Source: Aquibaculum sediminis
GTDB lineage: Bacteria; Pseudomonadota; Alphaproteobacteria; Kiloniellales; DSM-21159
Direction of reading: 5' to 3'
Assembly (NCBI RefSeq): GCF_040712085.1
Contig: NZ_JBFCVK010000001.1
Location: 310,001 to 374,000 of the forward strand
DNA: 64,000 bases
Positions 9,308-17,811 of this stretch are shown here, piece after piece. The notes under the pieces are model-generated. The model was not told the DNA's origin, made no database searches, and saw only the letters and a program-made list of their open reading frames with translations. The translations under genes were made by a program, and so were the position numbers. Numbering within the stretch: position 1 is the stretch's first letter; every line of letters begins with the position of its first letter.

Positions 9308-10600
9308 TCACGGTTGTTCGATGCGAATCATGCGCGGGGTTTCCAGGCAGCTCTTGAGCGCCTCGATCCGGGCCAGGGCTTTGGCCATCTGCGCCTCTCC
9401 GGTCTCGTGCGTGACGATGACAACGGGCACCGCCTCGCCCGGCGCCCGGCCGCGCTGCAGCATGGCCTCCACCGAAATATCCTCATCGCGCAGGGCCGCC
9501 GCTACATCGGCGATGACACCCGGACGGTCGACCACAAGCAGGCGCAGATAGTAGGCGCCACGATGGTCTGCCATCGGCAAGGTGGGCAAGCTCTCCAGCG
9601 CCGTTGCCGCAATTCCGAAGGTCGGCAACTGGGCCCCGCGGGCGATGTCCAGCAGGTCCGCCGCAACGGCCGAGGCGGTGGGACGTTCCCCGGCACCAGC
9701 GCCTTCAATCATGATCCGCCCGACGAAATCGCCCTCGGCATGGACGGCGTTGAAGACGCCTTCGACGCTGGCGATGGGGGCGCTCTTCGGCACCATGCAG
9801 GGATGGACGCGCTGTTCGATCGCGCCATTGCGACGCTGGGCGATGCCCAGCAGCTTGATGCGAAAGCCCAACTCCTCGGCGTAGGCGATGTCGATGGCAC
9901 TGACGCGGCGGATGCCTTCTACCTGGATCGCATCGAAATCGACCTCGCAGCCGAATGCCAGGGCAGTGATGATCGCCAGCTTGTGCGCCGCGTCCACACC
10001 ATCCACGTCGAAGCTGGGATCGGCCTCGGCGTAGCCCAGCTTCTGCGCCTCATCCAGCACCTCGCCGAACTCGCGGCCACTCTCGCGCATGGTGGTGAGG
10101 ATGTAGTTGCAGGTGCCGTTGAGGATGCCTTGCACCCGGGTGATCCGGTTGCCCGCCAGCCCCTCACGCAAGGTCTTGATCGCAGGGATGCCGCCGGCGA
10201 CCGCGCCCTCGTAGGCCAGGGTGACGCCCTTCTCCTCGGCGATCCGCGCAAGGGCTGTGCCATGATGGGCGATCAGGGCCTTGTTGGCGGTGACCACGTG
10301 TTTGCCGGCCTTCAGTGCCGTTGCCACCACCTCGTGCGCCACGCCTTCCGAACCGCCGATCAGTTCCACCACCACATCGAGTTCGGAATCCTTGGCGAGC
10401 GATACCGGATCCTCGTACCAGCGCGCGCCTTCCAGGCTGAGCCCTCTGTCCTTGCGGCGATCGCGCGCCGAAACGGCTGACACCAGCAGCGAGCGGCCGC
10501 AGCGCTGCGCCAGCAGGCTTCCATTGGCTTCGATGAGGCGACACAAGCCACCCCCGACCGTTCCCAATCCTGCCACGCCGATCTTCATCGCACCTGTCAC
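9308..10600 (-). CDS. hom: Homoserine dehydrogenase
   Basis: Reduces aspartate semialdehyde to homoserine with NAD(P)H, committing carbon to threonine and methionine. The ~430-residue protein begins with the nucleotide-binding loop 'KIGVAGLGTVGGG'. It carries 'YEGAVAGGIPAIKTLREGL' and 'GILNGTCNYIL' of the catalytic domain, and a C-terminal ACT domain ('YYLRLLVVDRPGVIADV') that usually senses threonine. The frame opens at GTG 10624, but GAGGA at 10607-10611 sits seven bases before GTG 10600, close to the family N-terminus; GTG 10603 is an equal alternative. First gene of hom-glpX-recJ. Confidence 0.94.
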   Translation of the reverse strand: MTGAMKIGVAGLGTVGGGLCRLIEANGSLLAQRCGRSLLVSAVSARDRRKDRGLSLEGARWYEDPVSLAKDSELDVVVELIGGSEGVAHEVVATALKAGKHVVTANKALIAHHGTALARIAEEKGVTLAYEGAVAGGIPAIKTLREGLAGNRITRVQGILNGTCNYILTTMRESGREFGEVLDEAQKLGYAEADPSFDVDGVDAAHKLAIITALAFGCEVDFDAIQVEGIRRVSAIDIAYAEELGFRIKLLGIAQRRNGAIEQRVHPCMVPKSAPIASVEGVFNAVHAEGDFVGRIMIEGAGAGERPTASAVAADLLDIARGAQLPTFGIAATALESLPTLPMADHRGAYYLRLLVVDRPGVIADVAAALRDEDISVEAMLQRGRAPGEAVPVVIVTHETGEAQMAKALARIEALKSCLETPRMIRIEQP

Positions 10601-10785
10601 CACAGCATCCTCATCTGCAAGCACTTCACGTCCCGGCAGGGATAGCGCGTCTCGCGGTCCGGCGAAAGCAATAGCGGCACGATGAAGGAAGCTTGGGACG
10701 CGCCCTCAATACTCACATGCCGCCCGCCATGGTGGGGTCGACGTGACATCATTCTGCAGCGGAGGCCGTCGTCCCGGCTCAAGGC

Positions 10786-11475
10786 TCAGAAGAGGTAGAT
10801 TTCCACCCGCTGATTGGCGATCTCGCCGCTGGGCATGGATTCCTGGTAGAGCTGCGCGTCGGCGCCCATCGCCTGGGCAAAAAGCGCGCCCGGCGCCACA
10901 CCGGCATCGCGCAGGGCTCGCGCAACAGCATCGGCACGACGCTGGGATATGTCGTAGTGCAACTCCAACTGCCGCTCCCTCGCCATCTGGGCCGTACGGG
11001 CCGAGGCATGCCCCACCACGAGCAGGTTCGCACCCCGCTCCCGCTGCAGGCGGGCCACATCGTCCAGTATGGAGCGATCGCGGGAATCGAGCGCGTCGGA
11101 GTCGCGGGCGAACTGGATGACGGCCGCCAGTTCTGCTCCCTCGCGCTGGACGCCGCTTGGACGCTCTGCCTGCTGGCTTGCCTGGCCGCTACCGCTGCCG
11201 GTCAGGTCGGTCCCACCGTTCGCTGCTATCTGGCGGCCCTGGGCGCGCGCGCGATCCTCGCGCAGTTCCTGCAGGAGCCTTTCACGCTCTTCCGGAGGCG
11301 TCACCGCCGGCGCCTGGGTGGGCACGGAGGTCAGGGGTGGCGCGGTTTCCTCAGCCACCGCCGACTCGTCCACGGCGATGCGCTGCGGGCGGGCCTCCTC
11401 CGCCCCGAAGAGTCCACCGGAACAGCCGGTGAGGAGCAGCGCGCCCAGAAGGATGCCGCAAGCCCTTTGCATCAT
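10786..11475 (-). CDS. Lipoprotein with C-terminal OmpA-like domain
   Basis: Probably an outer-membrane lipoprotein that faces peptidoglycan. From ATG 11475 the product is 229 residues. A signal peptide ends in lipobox LLTG-Cys, followed by a Gln/Arg/Pro-rich spacer and an OmpA/MotB-like domain over the last ~115 residues, ending 'ANQRVEIYLF'. The usual GHTD is GHAS, so the Asp that contacts diaminopimelate is missing, while the following Arg (SQRRADAV) is kept. ATG 11553 has a better Shine-Dalgarno (GGAG, six bases) and would add 26 residues; the shorter form gives a cleaner signal peptide. It is transcribed away from phaC. Confidence 0.85.
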   Translation of the reverse strand: MMQRACGILLGALLLTGCSGGLFGAEEARPQRIAVDESAVAEETAPPLTSVPTQAPAVTPPEERERLLQELREDRARAQGRQIAANGGTDLTGSGSGQASQQAERPSGVQREGAELAAVIQFARDSDALDSRDRSILDDVARLQRERGANLLVVGHASARTAQMARERQLELHYDISQRRADAVARALRDAGVAPGALFAQAMGADAQLYQESMPSGEIANQRVEIYLF

Positions 11476-11778
11476 GCCACTTCTGAGCACGCTCCCAAGC
11501 GGTCCGGCCTCTGCCACGGGCGGCGTGACACTGCGGAACTTCCCTAAGGCCATCTTCATCTCCGTGTTGCCCTGCCAACTTCTTACGGCATGGCCGGGGG
11601 TGAGGGAAGGCAACGAACCGGCGTTCTCAAGCCCCTGCACGCAGGCGAGGGTGTCAAATGCCGGCTGCCAAAATGCTAACGCCCCTGCGAACGGACGGTT
11701 GCAGCCGCGATTTCACTGCTCATATCGAGTGGACTGGTGTTGAATGGCTACTCGCCATCGGAGCATAAGGAAGGGCCA
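11476..11778. other. Divergent intergenic region, OmpA lipoprotein / phaC
   Basis: About 300 bases between divergent genes. The left part may encode the optional N-terminal extension of the lipoprotein (to 11553 or 11640). A weak plus-strand promoter-like pair is TTGCAG (11699-11704) and CATATC (11721-11726), 16 bases apart. No structured RNA or clear repeat was seen. Confidence 0.4.
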
Positions 11779-13608
11779 ATGGCCGAGCAACAGGGCACGA
11801 ACGAGGGACAAGGCCACCTGCCGGACCCGGTCGCCACCGCAAAAACCATGGCCGAAATTGCCGAGCGCAGCCAAAAGATCGTGAGCGCGTTCCTGCAGCG
11901 GCAGGCGACGCAGCCGAACGAACCTCCCGCAGCCGACCCTCTGAACATCGGCAACGCCTTCATGGAGATGACGGCGCGCATGATGGCCGACCCGGTGCGG
12001 CTCATGCAGGCCCAGGCCAGCCTGTGGCAGGACTACATGCGGCTGTGGCAGTCCACGACCTTGCGGATGATGGGTCAGGAAACGGACCCCGTGGCGGCGC
12101 CGGAGCGTGGCGACCGTCGGTTCAAAGATCCGGCCTGGGAGGACAATCAGCTCTTCGACTTCATCAAGCAGTCCTATCTGCTCACGGCCCGCTGGATGCA
12201 GGCCCAGGTGCAGGAGGTCGAAGGTCTCGATGCCAAATCCGCCCAGAAGGTGGACTTCTATACCCGGCAGTTCGTAGACGCCCTGGCACCCAGCAATTTC
12301 CTGATGACCAACCCCGAAGTGCTGCGGGCCACGGTGGAGTCCCACGGTGAGAACCTGCTGGAAGGCTTGCAGAACCTGCTGGACGACCTGGAGCGCGGCA
12401 AGGGCGAGCTGGCGATCTCCATGACCGATCACGAGGCCTTCACTGTCGGCGAAAACATAGCGGTAAGCCCCGGCAAGGTCGTCTTCCAGAATGACCTCTT
12501 CCAATTGATCCAGTACACACCCTCGACGGAAAAGGTCTACAAGCGGCCGCTGCTGATCGCGCCGCCCTGGATCAACAAGTTCTATATCCTCGACCTTCGC
12601 GAGAAGAATTCCTTCGTGAAGTGGGCCGTGGAGCAGGGCCACACCACCTTCGTCATCTCCTGGGTGAACCCCGATGAGCGTCTCGCCGAGAAGTCTTTCG
12701 AGGACTATATGGTCGAGGGTCTCTTCGCCGCCATCGACGCCGTCGAGCAGGCAACGGGGGAGCCGGAGATCAATCTCATCGGCTATTGCCTGGGCGGCAC
12801 CTTGATGGCCGCCGCGCTGGCCTATCTCCACGCCAAGCCCGCGGACAAGCCCGGTCCGGACATCAAGCGGATCAAGAGCGCGACCTTCTTCACCGCGCTG
12901 ACCGACTTCACCGATTCCGGCGAATTGGGAGTCTTCATCGACGAAGAGCAGTTGCAGGCGCTGGAAAAGCGCATGGAGGAGAAGGGTTATCTCGAAGGCT
13001 CGGCCATGGCGAAGACCTTCAACATGCTGCGGGCCAACGACCTGATCTGGTCCTTCGTGGTGAACAACTATCTGTTGGGCAAGGACCCCTTCCCCTTCGA
13101 CCTGCTGTACTGGAACAGCGATTCCACCCGCATGCCCGCGGCCATGCATTCATTCTATCTGCGCAGGATGTACCAGGAGAACCTGCTGGCGCAGCCTGAC
13201 GGTCTCTCATTGCTCGGCGTGCCCATCGACCTGCGCCGCATCAAGACGCCGATTTTCATGCTCTCCACCCGCGAGGATCACATCGCCCCCTGGAAATCGA
13301 CCTATGCGTTGACGCAGATGGTCTCGGGGCCGAAGCGCTTCGTGCTCGCGGCCTCGGGTCATATTGCCGGCGTGGTCAATCCGCCAGCCGCGGAAAAGTA
13401 CAGCCACTGGATCAACAACCGCTGCCCCAAGACGCCTGAGGATTGGCTCGCCCAGGCAAAGGAAGAGCCCGGCTCCTGGTGGCCGCTCTGGGGCACCTGG
13501 GTCGGGAGCAAGGGCGGCGCCAAGGTGCCAGCGCGGCAGCCCGGCGACGGCAAGCTCACGCCGATCGAGGATGCGCCCGGTTCCTATGTGAAAGTACGTG
13601 CGAACTGA
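11779..13608 (+). CDS. phaC: Class I poly(R)-hydroxyalkanoate synthase
   Basis: Polymerises (R)-3-hydroxyacyl-CoA into storage polyester at the granule surface. It is 609 residues. The lipase-like box is G335-Y-C337-L-G-G with Cys337 as nucleophile; the rest of the triad is Asp500 (STREDH) and His528 (ASGHIAG). The N-terminal ~200 residues are the helical region typical of class I enzymes. The start at 11779 has AGGAAG five bases upstream; the frame opens 14 codons earlier without support. The EF-hand gene follows after 14 bases. An intracellular depolymerase gene lies at the right end of the window. Confidence 0.96.
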   Translation: MAEQQGTNEGQGHLPDPVATAKTMAEIAERSQKIVSAFLQRQATQPNEPPAADPLNIGNAFMEMTARMMADPVRLMQAQASLWQDYMRLWQSTTLRMMGQETDPVAAPERGDRRFKDPAWEDNQLFDFIKQSYLLTARWMQAQVQEVEGLDAKSAQKVDFYTRQFVDALAPSNFLMTNPEVLRATVESHGENLLEGLQNLLDDLERGKGELAISMTDHEAFTVGENIAVSPGKVVFQNDLFQLIQYTPSTEKVYKRPLLIAPPWINKFYILDLREKNSFVKWAVEQGHTTFVISWVNPDERLAEKSFEDYMVEGLFAAIDAVEQATGEPEINLIGYCLGGTLMAAALAYLHAKPADKPGPDIKRIKSATFFTALTDFTDSGELGVFIDEEQLQALEKRMEEKGYLEGSAMAKTFNMLRANDLIWSFVVNNYLLGKDPFPFDLLYWNSDSTRMPAAMHSFYLRRMYQENLLAQPDGLSLLGVPIDLRRIKTPIFMLSTREDHIAPWKSTYALTQMVSGPKRFVLAASGHIAGVVNPPAAEKYSHWINNRCPKTPEDWLAQAKEEPGSWWPLWGTWVGSKGGAKVPARQPGDGKLTPIEDAPGSYVKVRAN

Positions 13609-13622
13609 CGGAACCTCCTGCC

Positions 13623-14174
13623 ATGCGGCCCACCCAACCCCGTCGCCTGCCTCGATTGGCGCTTCTGCTGCCCCTTCTGCTCGTACATGCGGGGGGCACG
13701 GCAGCCGCTCAGGACACCCCCGCCCCTCCGGAGCCTGAGGTGTTTCATCAGTTCGTCGCCATCGGCAGCCTGCTCTGCACCGAGGCGCCGGCGCGGGATT
13801 GCCTGGATCACGGCTGGCAATTTGCCGACGTGAACGGCGACGGCAAGCTTGACCTCGCGGAGCTTCAGGCCGTGCGCAGCGGTTTCCTCGACTGGTCCGC
13901 TGGCATGGATGACAGCCTCTCCGGACGACAGAAAACCGTCCTGCATCTCTCGCGCGGCCTGGCCCGCACCGCGCCGCTCTCCAGCGTCTTTGCACTCTAT
14001 GACAGCGACGGCGACGGCCGTCTCAGCCGAGAAGAACTCACGGCCGATGTACAACTGGACGAGCGCCCCATGGCACAGGTACTGATGGACCGCGAGGCGA
14101 CGGACTGGGACGCCATTCGTGCCCGCCTTGGCCGCGCAGCAATGCTGCTGCAGTTGCTCGGGGCCCCCGAGTAA
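13623..14174 (+). CDS. Secreted EF-hand protein
   Basis: A 183-residue exported protein with two EF-hand calcium loops. It has an Arg-rich n-region, a Leu-rich core and a cleavage region near TAAAQ (about 26-30). Loop 1 is D69-N71-D73-K75-D77-E80; loop 2 is D127-D129-D131-R133-S135-E138. Both have acidic residues at the key positions. Two Cys (52 and 60) lie close together and could form a disulfide. It starts 14 bases after phaC and precedes an ECF sigma factor cluster. A calcium-responsive periplasmic role is inferred from the motifs only. Confidence 0.85.
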   Translation: MRPTQPRRLPRLALLLPLLLVHAGGTAAAQDTPAPPEPEVFHQFVAIGSLLCTEAPARDCLDHGWQFADVNGDGKLDLAELQAVRSGFLDWSAGMDDSLSGRQKTVLHLSRGLARTAPLSSVFALYDSDGDGRLSREELTADVQLDERPMAQVLMDREATDWDAIRARLGRAAMLLQLLGAPE

Positions 14175-14249
14175 AGCGGTCTCACCATCAGCGATGCTCC
14201 GACCGGCGGCGCCTCCCTTTCGCCATGGAGCCATTGGACCTTGAGCTCC

Positions 14250-14834
14250 ATGTCACTTCAGGACAGCGATATTTCCCGGCTGATTGCCGGCGATAGGAGC
14301 GCTTGGGACGCCTTCGTGCGCGATGCCGCCCCGGTGGTGCTGGCTGCTGCGCGCCGCACCCTCGAGCGGGCCGGTCGCACGAACGAAGCAGACGATGTGG
14401 TGCAACAGGTGTTCGAGAAGTTGGTGCGCGACGACTTCCGGCTGCTGCGCACCTACGACCCCGGCCGCGCGCAGCTCTCAACCTGGCTCTCGGTGGTGAC
14501 CAATTCCGCCGCCCTGGACCACCTTCGCCGTCTGAAACGCGCACCGGAGCCCAGGGAAATTCTGCCGGAAGACGGCGAGACCACCCCTCCCGCGGCGGAC
14601 CCCCTGCCCATTCCCCGCAACCTGCTCACGCCGCGGCAGGCTGCGATCATGGCGTTACTCTACGAACGTGAAATGGATGTTTCCGAGATCGCGCGCCTTC
14701 TCGCCATTACCGAGCAGACCGTGCGCTCGGCCCATCACAAGGCCCTGACCCGGCTGCGGACCTATTTTTCCGAAGAGTTTCCGGAACTGGGCGGGGATGC
14801 CAAGGCCCGACAGGCGCGTATCACCGGCATGTGA
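14250..14834 (+). CDS. ECF-type RNA polymerase sigma factor
   Basis: An alternative sigma factor of 194 residues. Region 2 is seen as 'EADDVVQQVFEKLVRDDF' and 'TWLSVVTNSAALDHLRR'; region 4 as 'LTPRQAAIMALLYE' with the helix-turn-helix 'DVSEIARLLAITEQTVRS'. A TTG nine bases upstream is an alternative start. The next gene, overlapping or abutting its end, encodes a probable membrane anti-sigma factor, and a Spy/CnrX-like periplasmic protein follows. This is the usual arrangement of an envelope-sensing sigma system. The regulon is unknown. Confidence 0.9.
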   Translation: MSLQDSDISRLIAGDRSAWDAFVRDAAPVVLAAARRTLERAGRTNEADDVVQQVFEKLVRDDFRLLRTYDPGRAQLSTWLSVVTNSAALDHLRRLKRAPEPREILPEDGETTPPAADPLPIPRNLLTPRQAAIMALLYEREMDVSEIARLLAITEQTVRSAHHKALTRLRTYFSEEFPELGGDAKARQARITGM

Positions 14835-14851
14835 GCAGGAGTAGAACGGGT

Positions 14852-15358
14852 ATGTCGACCGGAGCAGGATTGCCACCGCCCAAGGATGCCGGTGCCGCCT
14901 GGAGCGCCGTGGCGCAGGCCTTGCGCCATAGCAGGCCCATCAGCGAGCCCGATGCCAACCTCCTGGCGGCCTGGCTGGAAGGCCGGCTGGAGGAAAGCGA
15001 GGTCGCACCGGTGGAGAGCTGGATTGCCGCCAATCCGCTCGAAGCCAGTACGCGCCTTGCCGAGCTGCGCGAGAGTCTGGCCGAAGCACCGCCGAACGTG
15101 CCGCAGAAGCTGCTGTTGCGTCTGCGCGCGCTGCGACCGCAGCGGAAGCAAACACAGCAGCCGATGCAGTCGTTCTGGCGCCGCATGCCGCAGGTGGCGG
15201 CGGTGGCGGCAACGCTCGCACTCGGGCTCTTCGGCGCCTACGGCAGCTATGAGATGGGGCTTCGCGGCAGCCTGCCGGCCCTGGAGCAGGAACGGCAGTT
15301 TGCACAAGCAAGCCTGCCTGAGTTCCTGCCGCCGGAAGACGAGTTTTTCTTCGATTGA
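14852..15358 (+). CDS. Probable anti-sigma factor, single-pass membrane protein
   Basis: A 168-residue protein that probably holds the upstream ECF sigma factor at the membrane. The N-terminal part has 'NLLAAWLEGRLEESEVAPVESW', resembling the short helical sigma-binding region of anti-sigma factors, without zinc-ligand cysteines. One transmembrane helix (about residues 108-126, 'VAAVAATLALGLFGAYG') precedes a short, acidic C-terminus. ATG 14852 has AGGAG ten bases upstream; GTG 14831, which overlaps the sigma-factor stop, is the alternative. The assignment rests on context and topology, not on a firm family match. Confidence 0.65.
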   Translation: MSTGAGLPPPKDAGAAWSAVAQALRHSRPISEPDANLLAAWLEGRLEESEVAPVESWIAANPLEASTRLAELRESLAEAPPNVPQKLLLRLRALRPQRKQTQQPMQSFWRRMPQVAAVAATLALGLFGAYGSYEMGLRGSLPALEQERQFAQASLPEFLPPEDEFFFD

Positions 15359-15412
15359 GTTGAGTGCGATCCCGCTCCCTCACCTGCCCTGAGCCAAAGG
15401 CCCCTTTTTCCG

Positions 15413-15922
15413 ATGAACCGCAAACTTCCCTGGCTGCTCCTGGTCCTCTCCCTGCTCGTGAATGCCGGCTTCCTCTTCGGCGTGCTGCAAGCCCAACAGC
15501 AGGCGGAGCAAATGTCCCATACGGCCACGAACGAGACCGTGCAGGCGGCCGAACAGCTCGACCTAAATGCCGAACAGGAAGCTGCGCTGGACGCGGTGCG
15601 CGATGCCTTGCGCGCGCGCATCGAGCGGGACCGCAACGACGAACGTCGCGATGCCCGTCAAAGCGAGGTGCTGGAAGCCCTGGTGCGCGACAGCTACGAC
15701 CGCAGCGGCATGCGCGCCATCCTGCGGGAGGACAGCGATGCCCGCCTGGAGCGCTGGCTCGACATGGGCGAGGAGGTTCACGGCTTCCTGCAGATACTCA
15801 CCCCGGAGCAGCGGCAGCGCTTCCAGCAACTGGCCGAATCTGAGCGCGGCTTCCTGCGCGCCCTGCTCTTCGCTCGCAATGGCAGCGAAAACAGCAACGA
15901 CAACGGCAACAGCCGCGATTGA
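15413..15922 (+). CDS. Spy/CnrX-like periplasmic sensor protein
   Basis: A 169-residue membrane-anchored or exported all-helical protein. The N-terminal hydrophobic segment (about 7-27) has no clear cleavage site and is followed by ~120 residues of charged helix. 'LTPEQRQRFQQL' is the hallmark of the Spy/CpxP/periplasmic heavy-metal-sensor superfamily. It lies 54 bases after the anti-sigma gene, the position CnrX-type sensors occupy in metal-responsive ECF systems. No His/Cys cluster for metal is evident, so stress or misfolded protein is as likely a signal as metal. Confidence 0.75.
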   Translation: MNRKLPWLLLVLSLLVNAGFLFGVLQAQQQAEQMSHTATNETVQAAEQLDLNAEQEAALDAVRDALRARIERDRNDERRDARQSEVLEALVRDSYDRSGMRAILREDSDARLERWLDMGEEVHGFLQILTPEQRQRFQQLAESERGFLRALLFARNGSENSNDNGNSRD

Positions 15923-15988
15923 CCTTCGCTTTGCCGCGTGCATAACGTCGCCCTCCCCCGTAATCCCGACGCTGGAGTGTGCGCGATC

Positions 15989-17578
15989 ATGACGAGCGAT
16001 AGAGAGCTGGCATTGGCGGCCAAGGCCTGGCCGTTCGAGGAAGCGCGCAAGCTCCTGGCTCGCTTGGGGGACAAAGCGCCAAGGAAGGGCTATGTGCTCT
16101 TCGAGACCGGCTATGGCCCGTCCGGCCTGCCCCACATCGGCACCTTCGGCGAAGTGGTCCGCACCACCATGGTGCGCCGCGCCTTCGAGACACTGTCGGA
16201 CATCCCCACCCGGCTGTTCTGCTTCTCCGACGACATGGACGGCCTGCGCAAGGTGCCGGACAATGTGCCGAACCAGGAGATGCTGCGTTCCCACTTAGGC
16301 AAGCCGCTGACGAAGATCCCCGACCCCTTCGGCGAGCACGAGTCCTTCGGGCATCACAACAACGCCCGCCTGCGTCACTTCCTGGACTCCTTCGGCTTCG
16401 AGTACGAGTTCCAGTCCTCCACCGACTGGTACTTTTCCGGCCGTTTCGACGAGACCCTGCTCAAGGTCCTGGAGAACTACGACGCCATCATGGAGGTCAT
16501 GCTGCCGACCCTCGGCTCCGAGCGGCAGCAGAGCTACAGCCCATTCCTGCCGATCTCTCCCCAGACTGGTGAGGTGCTCCAGGTGCCGATCCTGGAGCGC
16601 AATGCCCAAGCAGGGACGATTGTCTTCGAGGATGTGGACGGCACGCGCACCGAGCTGCCGATAACCGGCGGGAACTGCAAGCTGCAGTGGAAGCCCGATT
16701 GGGGCATGCGTTGGGCGGCGCTGGGCGTCGACTACGAAATGAGCGGCAAGGACCTCATCCCCTCGGTGCAGCTTGCCTCGCGCATCTGCCGCATCCTGGG
16801 CGCGCCGCCCCCCGAGGGCTTCAACTACGAGCTCTTCCTCGACGACCAGGGCCAGAAGATCTCCAAGTCCAAGGGCAACGGCCTGTCGGTCGACGAGTGG
16901 CTCGCCTATGCGCCACCGGAAAGCCTTTCGCTCTTCATGTTCCAGAAGCCGCGCACCGCAAAGCGGCTCTACTTCGATGTGATCCCGCGCACGGTCGACG
17001 ACTATCTCACCTTCCTGGGCAAGTACCCGCAGGAAGAGGCGGCCAAGCAGCTTGAGAACCCGGTCTGGCACATTCACGAAGGCCAGCCGCCTGCCCAGGT
17101 GCCGCCACTCACCTTCTCGCTGCTGCTGAACCTCGTGGGCACGGTCAACGCCGACGAGCCCGCGGTGATCTGGGGCTACATCAGCCGCTACGCACCCGGC
17201 GCCAGTGCAGAAAGCGAGCCGCTGCTGGACCGGCTCGTAGGCTACGCCATCGCCTACTACCGCGACTTCGTGAAGCCCACCAAGCGCTACCGCGCGCCGG
17301 ACGAGATGGAACGGGTCGCGCTCTCCGACCTGCTCCAGAGCCTTGAGGACTTGCCGGCCGATGCCGATGCGGAAACCATCCAGAATCAGGTCTACGAGGT
17401 GGGCAAGCGCCACCCCTTCCCCGGCCTGCGCGACTGGTTCAAGTCCTGTTACGAGATCCTGCTGGGCCAGGAACAGGGCCCGCGCCTGGGCTCCTTCTTC
17501 GCCCTCTATGGCTTGGAAAACGCGATAGACCTGATCCGGGGCAGCCTGGTAGAGGAACAGGAAACCCCGTCACAGTAA
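15989..17578 (+). CDS. lysK: Lysine--tRNA ligase, class I
   Basis: Charges tRNA-Lys. This is the class I (Rossmann-fold) type found in archaea and alphaproteobacteria, unrelated to class II LysS. It has 529 residues, the HIGH-type motif HIGT at 49-52 and the KMSKS motif KISKS at 290-294. 'FCFSDDMDGLRKVP' and 'YPFLP'-type sequences are as in the family. ATG 15989 is chosen to match the family N-terminus; the frame is open from 15938. Confidence 0.95.
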   Translation: MTSDRELALAAKAWPFEEARKLLARLGDKAPRKGYVLFETGYGPSGLPHIGTFGEVVRTTMVRRAFETLSDIPTRLFCFSDDMDGLRKVPDNVPNQEMLRSHLGKPLTKIPDPFGEHESFGHHNNARLRHFLDSFGFEYEFQSSTDWYFSGRFDETLLKVLENYDAIMEVMLPTLGSERQQSYSPFLPISPQTGEVLQVPILERNAQAGTIVFEDVDGTRTELPITGGNCKLQWKPDWGMRWAALGVDYEMSGKDLIPSVQLASRICRILGAPPPEGFNYELFLDDQGQKISKSKGNGLSVDEWLAYAPPESLSLFMFQKPRTAKRLYFDVIPRTVDDYLTFLGKYPQEEAAKQLENPVWHIHEGQPPAQVPPLTFSLLLNLVGTVNADEPAVIWGYISRYAPGASAESEPLLDRLVGYAIAYYRDFVKPTKRYRAPDEMERVALSDLLQSLEDLPADADAETIQNQVYEVGKRHPFPGLRDWFKSCYEILLGQEQGPRLGSFFALYGLENAIDLIRGSLVEEQETPSQ

Positions 17579-17811
17579 CCCGCTTCATCACCCCCATCTC
17601 GTAGATGCGGTCAGCGGAAATAGAAATCCTCCGCAATGACCCTTTCGCTGGGCGAGCAACGGGCCCACTGGCTGTGTCCTGCGCCATCCACCCCTCCCGC
17701 CTACACTTCACGATGCCATGGCGGAGCCGCCAAACATCGTCGCGCGCCGCAAATCACCTCATAGAGCACACTTTTCCGGACAAATAGCGGTATGGTTGGC
17801 CGCAGGCGCTG

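Noticed and set aside
17579..17811. Possible small gene or RNA between lysK and the deaminase
   Set aside because: No supported frame, hairpin with T-run or conserved motif was found in these 233 bases.
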